From NCBI GenBank assembly GCA_025210575.1, contig JAOARK010000013.1, forward strand, positions 1 through 20,778: 20,778 nucleotides of DNA, in the 5' to 3' direction. Source of the DNA: Schleiferiaceae bacterium. GTDB taxonomy: Bacteria; Bacteroidota; Bacteroidia; Flavobacteriales; Schleiferiaceae. Below are positions 7,836 through 14,659 of the stretch, one piece after another. Every line of letters begins with the position of its first letter. Within the stretch, counting starts at the first letter, position 1. The notes under the pieces were generated by a model. It saw only the letters and a list, made by a program, of their open reading frames with translations. It was not told where the DNA came from and ran no database searches. The position numbers and the translations under genes were made by a program.

Positions 7836-8681
7836 TTAGAATTCCCACATGTCGTGTTCTTTGTTTCTCAACTTTTCACGTAAGTATTGTGCTTCTAAAA
7901 GTTGGTCCATCGCAGACTTACGCTTGTAATCTTGAATGGCTCTGTCGTAAACATTGTCTTCTTTGTAAATAACAGCTTTAAACATTCTCAAGTGCATGAC
8001 CTGATCATATGTTAAACGCTGGTTATTGTTGTTTACGTTGTAAGCAACATTTGTGGCTAAAGCGTAACGTGCATCTGGGAACCATACCCAAAATAGATTG
8101 TAAATCTCACTTTTGTTTTTTGGATCTCTAACTCGAGGCGAAATACCAATAATTCGGTTTTTCATTTCACCACGCTGCTTGTCAAAGTACCAGTCAGATT
8201 TAATATCCCATGCAACAATATCTACAGATTGAACACGAATAGTATCAATCAAAAGAATAATAGAAGGATCATCTGGGTCAAAAGTAGTATCTACTTGAAA
8301 GATTCGTTGTTCTACCTCCTCTGGCGTCAAAGGGATTTCGAAACGGTCATCATCAAAAACTTCTGTAATGGTATTTTCTGAAGTAATACCATCAATCATA
8401 GTTTGATACATACTTTTTCTATCAGGCACGGCTTGAATAGGGTAGTACAATGGCATGTTGATCTTCTCACGAACATCAATGCGCTCCCAGTGACGGGTAG
8501 ACCACAACATATCATCCTGTCTTAAAAAAGGATAAGGAATTACTCTCGTGTTGTGGAAGTGCTTTGTGGGCTCAGGAATAATACCATCATCAGATGGGTC
8601 TAATACCTGTGCCTTTGAAGTTTGCGTTAAAGCCGCAAAACCTACAAATCCTAATACAATTGCCTTTTTGATGAACTTCAT
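7836..8681 (-). CDS. gldN: type IX secretion / gliding protein GldN (PorN)
   Basis: GldN/PorN is the periplasmic protein that joins the lipoprotein GldK in the large ring beneath the outer membrane of the T9SS and contacts the periplasmic part of GldM. The 281-residue product begins with a Sec signal peptide (cleavage likely after the Ala at 24, SKA-Q). It then shows the family pattern: IPYPFLRQDDMLWSTRHWERIDVREKIN, the MPLYYP segment and a later VWFPDARYAL block. Its place as last gene after gldM, 12 bases downstream, matches the order known in Flavobacterium johnsoniae and Porphyromonas gingivalis. A strong terminator follows. Identification is firm on sequence and order together. Confidence 0.95.
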   Translation of the reverse strand: MKFIKKAIVLGFVGFAALTQTSKAQVLDPSDDGIIPEPTKHFHNTRVIPYPFLRQDDMLWSTRHWERIDVREKINMPLYYPIQAVPDRKSMYQTMIDGITSENTITEVFDDDRFEIPLTPEEVEQRIFQVDTTFDPDDPSIILLIDTIRVQSVDIVAWDIKSDWYFDKQRGEMKNRIIGISPRVRDPKNKSEIYNLFWVWFPDARYALATNVAYNVNNNNQRLTYDQVMHLRMFKAVIYKEDNVYDRAIQDYKRKSAMDQLLEAQYLREKLRNKEHDMWEF

Positions 8682-8693
8682 ATTGTTTGTGTT

Positions 8694-10235
8694 TTAGTTC
8701 ACATCGATAGAAATACTACCAATCTTAGTCACTTTCGCTCCTTTAGCAGTTTTTGCTCTAATCTTTCTAATGATGATAGTTGAACCAGGCTTCAATTTGT
8801 CAATTCTCTTTTTAGTCGTAGAATCGAACTTGTTACCTTTTGTTTGAACTGGAGAGAATCCTTCAATTTTAACCTCGAAGCTTGTTACTGTAAGAGGTAA
8901 GTTGAATGGGAAATCTTGATACTCAGCTTCTACTTTTGCTTGTTTGATAGCGTTCTTAGAAAGAATAGTATTAGATTTCTTATAAACTAATCCAGTCGCT
9001 GTAGGTAAACCTTTGATACGGAATTTCTTAGAACCCATGTTCTTAGTCGTTCCATCATCGTTTTTAACAGTTACGTTAATGCTGATTTCTTTACCTTTTA
9101 CTTTAGTAACATCAGCGATGTAACCATTTCCTGATCTTCTTACTCCAGGTCCACTAGCAGTAACTTTAGATGGATCAACACCTGGTACACCGATTTCTAA
9201 CGGGTTATCAACGTTTCTGTAAAGAACGTTCATTGCTGTTGGAGAAATCACTACAGATGGAGGCTGAACAGTATATGTTTGCTCAGCAATTTGGAATTCT
9301 TTGTCTTCACCATTCTGACGAATGATGATCTTACCACCCCATTTGTGCTCTCCTGTAGTACTACCTGATAGAGTTACATTACCTCTACCGTTCGCAATTT
9401 CTTCAGAACTTAATTCCTGACCGTTAATAATCACTTTAGGCTCTTGAGTAGCATCATATGCAGCTAAGAATACTTCCGCTGTATATGCGTCTCCTTGAGT
9501 AATAAAAGTAGATTTAGGAATAACTACAGGTACAACATCCGTAAACTTAAGATCAAGTTCTCCAATCTTTGCCTTTAGAGCAGTAATAACTTGCGCTTCA
9601 CTGTTCTTGATATTAGCCTGAATAGTCGTTAAAGTAGAAAGAACAGAAATCAATGGATAGTGCTCGAAATTGTGGCTTACCCAACTTTCTTCAACACCAT
9701 CTTTGTTTTTTACTTTACCCGTATTAAACAACTGGTTAATGTTAGCTTGAATCTCTGGAGAAATACCTTCTTGACCAGCCATGAACTCTCTATAGCCATC
9801 AATTTTAGTTTTGAACTTGTCTCCATTCTTTTGTGTAATGAAATATTCAGCAGCCTTTTCTCTGTTGTCCATTTTCTTTGGACGATCAGTAGGTTTACCG
9901 TTTTCATCTTCTTCATAACCACCAGCGTCATTGATCAATTTAACTTTTAATACGTCAATTTCATCATACAATTCAGACGATCTTTTACGTACTTCAAAAG
10001 CTTGATCTTTCCATTTACCTGCTTTTGCTGCGTTTTCTTGTGCAGCTTGAGCAAATGCAGAATAAACTGATGAATTTTGATTATCTATTGTAGAGATAGA
10101 AACTTCTTTAGATTTCATGTCATCATAAAGAAAATCCATTACCTCTCTCGAAACATTTAATGCGAGCATGGCTGTCAACACGAGATACATCATGTTGATC
10201 ATTTTCTGTCTGGGCGTAAGCTTACCTCCTGCCAT
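8694..10235 (-). CDS. gldM: type IX secretion motor protein GldM (PorM)
   Basis: GldM is the rotor-like partner of GldL in the inner-membrane motor. One N-terminal helix (about residues 12-33, MINMMYLVLTAMLALNVS) crosses the membrane, and the rest spans the periplasm to reach the GldK/GldN ring. The start MAGGKLTPRQKM is highly typical, and Arg9 corresponds to the conserved Arg described as functionally important beside the GldL glutamate. The 513-residue length is normal. After a helical region the C-terminal half is beta-rich with Gly/Asn turns, fitting the beta-rich, immunoglobulin-like periplasmic domains known from structures. gldL precedes it by 50 bases and gldN follows after 12. All parts expected of a working motor subunit are present. 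Confidence 0.96.
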   Translation of the reverse strand: MAGGKLTPRQKMINMMYLVLTAMLALNVSREVMDFLYDDMKSKEVSISTIDNQNSSVYSAFAQAAQENAAKAGKWKDQAFEVRKRSSELYDEIDVLKVKLINDAGGYEEDENGKPTDRPKKMDNREKAAEYFITQKNGDKFKTKIDGYREFMAGQEGISPEIQANINQLFNTGKVKNKDGVEESWVSHNFEHYPLISVLSTLTTIQANIKNSEAQVITALKAKIGELDLKFTDVVPVVIPKSTFITQGDAYTAEVFLAAYDATQEPKVIINGQELSSEEIANGRGNVTLSGSTTGEHKWGGKIIIRQNGEDKEFQIAEQTYTVQPPSVVISPTAMNVLYRNVDNPLEIGVPGVDPSKVTASGPGVRRSGNGYIADVTKVKGKEISINVTVKNDDGTTKNMGSKKFRIKGLPTATGLVYKKSNTILSKNAIKQAKVEAEYQDFPFNLPLTVTSFEVKIEGFSPVQTKGNKFDSTTKKRIDKLKPGSTIIIRKIRAKTAKGAKVTKIGSISIDVN

Positions 10236-10285
10236 TTTACTTGTTTATCTTGTCTATTTAGTAATAATTCGTTTTAATTAATCGC

Positions 10286-10957
10286 TTACGCTTTTACAGT
10301 CATAGCTGAAAGCATACCACCGTAAACATTGTTTAAGTTGCTAATGTTCTTAGTCAATTGAGCAACTTCTTCTGCCAAACCTTCAGATTTGTCAACAGTA
10401 GAACCCAATCTTTCCATAACGCTATTTTGCATTTCAACTTGAGTCTTGCTGTTTTCTAATTGTACTTGGTACAATGCATTTAAAGATTCCATGTTTTTAG
10501 CAGCAGAAGACAACTGATCGCTGTATTCTTGAGTAGCTCCAGCAGCGTCTACAGTAGTGCTTAACTGACCAGCTGTATCACTTAACTTACGCATACCATC
10601 ACCTAAGCTCTGCATTAAGTCACCATCAATTTTAGCTTCAGACAACATGTTATCTAACTCTTGAGTAGGACTTAAGCTATTTCCTTTTTCTAAACGACCT
10701 TCGATGAAATCAGGATCTTCCATTCCAGCTAATTCAGGATATACTAATGTCCAATCCACTTCCTCATGTGGTTTTTCAAAAGCAGAGAAGAAGAAGATAA
10801 CTGCTTCTGTACCCAAACCAACAATCAACATATAGTCAGCACCTGGTAAGTGAAGAATTTTGAACAATGCTCCTAAAATTACTACTGCGGCTCCCCATCC
10901 ATAAAGTTTTGCCATGAATGACTTAAATCCTTTTCCGTTTACATCAATTAACGCCAT
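10286..10957 (-). CDS. gldL: type IX secretion motor stator protein GldL (PorL)
   Basis: GldL forms the pentameric proton channel of the T9SS motor. The 223-residue protein has two membrane helices at its N terminus (about residues 14-35 and 41-60). The second carries Glu51 in GLGTEAVIFFF, matching the essential intramembrane glutamate of the family; Lys33 and His36 at the end of the first helix match the conserved polar pair. The remaining 160 residues are cytoplasmic and predicted largely helical, with many Gln, Ser and Asn and a coiled-coil-like pattern. The upstream gap to gldK is 52 bases and very AT-rich, with no obvious terminator, so it fits a continuous operon. The ATG at 10957 gives the usual MALIDVN-type N terminus. 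Confidence 0.95.
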   Translation of the reverse strand: MALIDVNGKGFKSFMAKLYGWGAAVVILGALFKILHLPGADYMLIVGLGTEAVIFFFSAFEKPHEEVDWTLVYPELAGMEDPDFIEGRLEKGNSLSPTQELDNMLSEAKIDGDLMQSLGDGMRKLSDTAGQLSTTVDAAGATQEYSDQLSSAAKNMESLNALYQVQLENSKTQVEMQNSVMERLGSTVDKSEGLAEEVAQLTKNISNLNNVYGGMLSAMTVKA

Positions 10958-11009
10958 TTGTATAAAATATTAATAGTTAAAATTTAAATTATAGAATGTT
11001 TAGTTGTTA

Positions 11010-12425
11010 TTAAAAATCTGCCACGTCTCTACCAATAAATGGTTGAACTGTTCTAAAGCCAATGTAGCACTTAGCTGTATCTTGGTATTCGTAATCTCTA
11101 GTACCTAGTTGTAAAAACTGAGCAACATCTTTCCAAGATCCACCTCTAATTACTTTTCTCTTTTGAGTCTCATCATCGTCCTCAGAAGCATTGTACTGGT
11201 AATCTGGGCTAATATCACTTACGTAGTAGTAAGATGCCTCGTCATAAGCAGTACTTGTCCACTCAGAAACGTTTCCAGACATACAGTATAAGTTGTACCC
11301 ATTAGGGCTGTAAGCCGTGGTTTTTACAGGATAGTAACCACCATCCACAGTAAGGTTACCTCTCATTGGCTTAAAGTTAGCCAAGTAACATCCTGCACTG
11401 TTAGTTGCATAAGGTCCACCCCAAGGATAGGTAGTCAATTCTTTACCACCGCGTCCAGCGTATTCCCATTCAGCTTCTGTAGGTAATCTAAACTCATGCT
11501 CAAAAAGCATTTTGTTGTCCTTAATATACTCTGTTCTGTAACGAGTTCTCCAGTTACAGAAAGCACGAGCTTGTTGCCAGCTAACACCCACTACAGGATA
11601 CTCGTCAAAGGCAGGGTGCCAGAAGTACTTGTCATGTTGTGGCTCGTTGAAAGAGTAAGTAAGGTCATGAATCCAACTTAATGTATCTGGATAAACATTA
11701 ATAATTTCTTTTTCGAAGAAAGAAGAACGATCAGAAGCTTCTCTTGTATCTTTTACATAGTCACGATATGAAAAGTACTCATCGTCACCATCTTCATCGT
11801 TATAATCGAAGATTACACGGTTATCTTTTTTAGCTGCTTTTTGCTTGTTTAACCAGAAGTATACATAGTTTAACTGACGAGAGTCTAACATACGTCCACC
11901 CATGAATTGCTCTTCTGGTGGCAAGTACATTCCCTCGATAACATCAGTATATTCTTCAGACGGATATCGATCTGTAGACCACTCGATCCATGGTTCCCAG
12001 TTGATATGACGCTGCATTGAATCGGGGTAATTCATTGCAATGTACTCCTGGTAATAATTAGGCTCATCCATTTCACCAAAGTCTGTATAGTCGTATTCTT
12101 CAACCATAGCTTCAGCAAGACGGAACCTTAATAAAGAGTCACGAACCCAGTATACAAACTGTCTGTACTCGTTGTTGGTAATTTCTGTTTGATCCATGTA
12201 GAATGCAACAACTGATGCTGTCTTCGCAGGAGCGTTCATGGTATAAGGCATATCCTCATCATGAGATCCCATGTTGAAAGACCCTTGAGGAATGTAAACC
12301 ATTCCGTAAGGTTCAGTTGGATACCATTCAGGTCTATTTTGCACCCCAACCAATTCCCCGTGGTCGGTACTGCTACAAGCAACCAAGGCTGCTATACCAA
12401 ATAAAAGTAACACCTTCTTATTCAT
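11010..12425 (-). CDS. gldK: type IX secretion ring lipoprotein GldK (PorK)
   Basis: GldK is the outer-membrane lipoprotein that builds the periplasmic ring of the T9SS with GldN. The 471-residue protein begins with a lipoprotein signal (MNKKVLLLFGIAALVAC, lipidated Cys17). The body is an FGE/SUMF sulfatase-modifying-factor fold: IPQGSFNMGS, YMDQTEITNNEYRQFV, PVVGVSWQQARAFCNWR, LPTEAEWEYAGRGG, GNVSEWTSTAY, VIRGGSW and GFR. The catalytic Cys region of true formylglycine-generating enzymes (after GNVxEW) has no Cys here, so a structural role fits. A long insertion rich in Tyr, Asp and Glu separates the first and second parts of the fold, and the late segment SEDDDETQKR is strongly acidic. It lies 42 bases after porP and 52 before gldL. 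Confidence 0.95.
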   Translation of the reverse strand: MNKKVLLLFGIAALVACSSTDHGELVGVQNRPEWYPTEPYGMVYIPQGSFNMGSHDEDMPYTMNAPAKTASVVAFYMDQTEITNNEYRQFVYWVRDSLLRFRLAEAMVEEYDYTDFGEMDEPNYYQEYIAMNYPDSMQRHINWEPWIEWSTDRYPSEEYTDVIEGMYLPPEEQFMGGRMLDSRQLNYVYFWLNKQKAAKKDNRVIFDYNDEDGDDEYFSYRDYVKDTREASDRSSFFEKEIINVYPDTLSWIHDLTYSFNEPQHDKYFWHPAFDEYPVVGVSWQQARAFCNWRTRYRTEYIKDNKMLFEHEFRLPTEAEWEYAGRGGKELTTYPWGGPYATNSAGCYLANFKPMRGNLTVDGGYYPVKTTAYSPNGYNLYCMSGNVSEWTSTAYDEASYYYVSDISPDYQYNASEDDDETQKRKVIRGGSWKDVAQFLQLGTRDYEYQDTAKCYIGFRTVQPFIGRDVADF

Positions 12426-12467
12426 ATCGAGTCTGTGTTTCTGTCTTATTTTTAAAAGCGCGCTATA

Positions 12468-13409
12468 TTACAAAAATCTTGGGTCTCTGTAATATCCCGG
12501 CTCTTTCTCTTGTATTTCAATGTTAAAGCAGTATCCCAAAAGTATTTCGTGACTACCGCTACTTGCTGTTCTCAGTTGACTTAGCGTCAAATCGTATGCG
12601 TAAGTAATTTTAAAATCTGGCGTGATATAGTAACCTGCCATGATACCTAGTGCGTCTCCAAGTCTATAAGAAACGCCTCCCCATATTTTATTATTGTATG
12701 TAGTTCCTAAATGAATGTCAACTGCCGGATTTGCAGCGAAATCCGTTTTCACCATTAATGCTGGATTCAATACGAAATTTGAGTTGGATAGGGCGTAATC
12801 GTAACCAGCCATTAAGATGTATGCTCTTTTGCTCTTAAACTTAGCAACTCCTCCTTCAGAACCCATAAGATCAGCTTCGGCTTCAAGTAAACGAGTAGAA
12901 GAAATACCACCCCAAAGTGTTGGGGATTGATAGTAAACACCAAAGTTTGCATCTATAGACATATTAGATGCGTTTGCAGCAGGAATACCAATTCCGCTAT
13001 TTCCACCATCTGGTGTAATCCACTCACCATTGGTTACTGTTTTATTTCTGAAATCTACTTGAATACCTAGACCTAAAGAACCAGGGCCTAACGGCATTTG
13101 ATAAGCGTACATTAAGCCCGCAGTAATGTCATTAAAGAAACCAATTTGGTCATTTGTGATGTTGATACCTACTCCACCATGTAAGATATCCAGAGGAACT
13201 TCGGCATTTAAATTTTGAGTAACCGGAGCATTATCAAAGCCTACCCATTGGCTTCTATGCATACCCGTAATACAGATACTTCCGGCCGCACCCGTTGCAC
13301 CAGGGTTGTAATACAACCTGTTCTGCATGAATTGTGTGAACTGAATTTCCTGCTGCCCATATGCGTAAACCGCAGTAAACAGAAGCATTACAGTAGTTAA
13401 TTTCCTCAT
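12468..13409 (-). CDS. porP: PorP/SprF-family type IX secretion outer-membrane protein
   Basis: The 313-residue protein has a signal peptide (MRKLTTVMLLFTAVYAYGQ) followed by the strongly conserved QFTQFMQNRLYYNPGATGA segment that marks the PorP/SprF family. The rest alternates short strands with Gly/Asn turns, as in a 14-stranded outer-membrane barrel. In P. gingivalis, porP is the first gene of porPKLMN and is needed for T9SS secretion. Many Bacteroidota encode several PorP/SprF paralogs elsewhere, some paired with particular secreted adhesins, but the position directly before gldK supports this one being the core PorP. Upstream are 86 non-coding bases after the ureohydrolase-like gene, where a weak minus-strand match to the -7 box (TATATTTA, 13447-13454) could start the operon. 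Confidence 0.92.
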   Translation of the reverse strand: MRKLTTVMLLFTAVYAYGQQEIQFTQFMQNRLYYNPGATGAAGSICITGMHRSQWVGFDNAPVTQNLNAEVPLDILHGGVGINITNDQIGFFNDITAGLMYAYQMPLGPGSLGLGIQVDFRNKTVTNGEWITPDGGNSGIGIPAANASNMSIDANFGVYYQSPTLWGGISSTRLLEAEADLMGSEGGVAKFKSKRAYILMAGYDYALSNSNFVLNPALMVKTDFAANPAVDIHLGTTYNNKIWGGVSYRLGDALGIMAGYYITPDFKITYAYDLTLSQLRTASSGSHEILLGYCFNIEIQEKEPGYYRDPRFL

Positions 13410-13495
13410 ATCTCTATCTCAGAGTTTCTAGTAGTTATCAAGCGGCTAAATATAGAAAAATTTAACAGACTCGTATTTTTTAGATGTTAAATCTA

Positions 13496-14659
13496 TTAAG
13501 CGGTTTTCTTAATGGCATTCCACCATCGCTGCGTGATTTCACCCTTTTTAGCCATGTCATAATCTTCCTTCGTACAAGGCAAAAGTCCGTGTTTTGAAAT
13601 GCCTTTAAACTCTGCTGGAATTTCAATCCACCAACGTCCAGATTTTGGACTTTTGTAAAAATTCATTTCCATGTCTTGTTCTTCTAATAGAACGGTGAAT
13701 TTGGTATAATCTGATTTTGAGGAATATGGGTAATCACCTTTGCGCAATTCTACTCCTTCTAGAAAATACCAAATCGCCTGGGCAAGAAAATCTGCTGTTG
13801 TTCTATCGTCATCAGAAATAGGACTGTAATTGTAGATTCCAAAAGAAGATACCTTGTCGCTTATTCCAGCGTATCGAGTTAATGCGCAGATCTCTTCTTT
13901 TAAAAATCCATGTGGAGGTTGAAAATCTGAACCCGTGATCTCATTCTCCCGAATGGCAGCAACATCCATGGTTAAAACATCTGTATCTCTCAATACGGGT
14001 TCTGCTAAACCTAAATTTGCCCTTACTTCACCAAGTCTCAATGTATCGAAGAACATATTTTGCATTAAGTCCATTTGTTGTGGATGCACATAATAGGACT
14101 GATAGCCAAGGTTACAATAATTAAATAAGTTATAAGGTTGTTGCAATACAATGTGAGACAAATAAGATTCTGAGTGTAAAAGATCATTTTGTCTTCCCAA
14201 ATCAAACCTACTGTCTATGGCGGTTAAGTTTACTGTTTGCTCTAAAACATCGTAAGCTCTGTAATTGGCATAGGTTAAATCTTGACTCCCTCCTATAATA
14301 ATAAGTATGGTATCTGTTTTTAGGACTTCGGCAGCCACCTCCTTCAAGGCAAAATAGGTGTCTTCTACAGTTTCTCCTTTATAAATGTTACCTAGATCTG
14401 CTATTCTTTTGGTCCATCTTCCTGGAAACAGTTGGTACAATTTTTCTCTTATTGTATCTGCTCCTGCGCTACAAGGGTGTTGACGAAAGGAGTTTCGATC
14501 TTCTTGAACACCAACTATGGCAATGTCTATTTCATTAAAATCGGGAAGTCCATTTACTTCATCATGAACAAAAATGCTTTTCCCTAAGATCTCATCCTCG
14601 CTTTCGCTGAAATACTCAATGATTGAAAATGGAACTGGTGAAAGGTAGTTTTCAATCAT
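13496..14659 (-). CDS. ureohydrolase-fold protein with degenerate metal site
   Basis: This 387-residue protein belongs to the arginase/agmatinase/formimidoylglutamase family by fold, but the Mn-binding motifs are altered. GGxH is GGSQD (Gln126 instead of His), DAHxD is DSRFD (Asp149 and Asp153 kept, His replaced by Arg151), and the SxDxD motif is TMDVA (Asp232 kept, second Asp replaced by Ala234). Three of six ligands are gone, so ordinary arginase chemistry is unlikely. About 75 residues beyond the usual fold end (about 310-387) are rich in Trp, Tyr and Lys, with WWIEIP and RWWNAIKK. No signal peptide is seen, so it should be cytoplasmic. It is usually labelled formimidoylglutamase in databases; I doubt that activity. 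The ATG overlaps the topA stop by one base (TAATG), implying coupled translation, and porP follows 86 bases later. A regulatory or binding role tied to topA or the T9SS is inference. Confidence 0.85.
   Translation of the reverse strand: MIENYLSPVPFSIIEYFSESEDEILGKSIFVHDEVNGLPDFNEIDIAIVGVQEDRNSFRQHPCSAGADTIREKLYQLFPGRWTKRIADLGNIYKGETVEDTYFALKEVAAEVLKTDTILIIIGGSQDLTYANYRAYDVLEQTVNLTAIDSRFDLGRQNDLLHSESYLSHIVLQQPYNLFNYCNLGYQSYYVHPQQMDLMQNMFFDTLRLGEVRANLGLAEPVLRDTDVLTMDVAAIRENEITGSDFQPPHGFLKEEICALTRYAGISDKVSSFGIYNYSPISDDDRTTADFLAQAIWYFLEGVELRKGDYPYSSKSDYTKFTVLLEEQDMEMNFYKSPKSGRWWIEIPAEFKGISKHGLLPCTKEDYDMAKKGEITQRWWNAIKKTA

Noticed and set aside
9660..9950. Open frames on both strands inside gldM
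   Set aside because: The gldM frame is continuous and conserved through this region; the others have no motif or ribosome-binding context.
11700..11860. Acidic and Tyr-rich stretch in gldK as a possible foreign insertion
   Set aside because: The frame and base composition are continuous with the rest of the gene, and GldK proteins normally carry long insertions in the FGE fold.
12457..12464. Palindrome AGCGCGCT between porP and gldK
   Set aside because: It is an eight-base self-complementary word with no room for a loop, and partly abuts A/T runs; too short to support a regulatory claim.
13481..13495. Small inverted repeat TAGAT/ATCTA after the ureohydrolase-like gene, as a terminator
   Set aside because: The stem has only five AT-rich pairs, and in the direction of transcription it is followed by A residues, not T residues.
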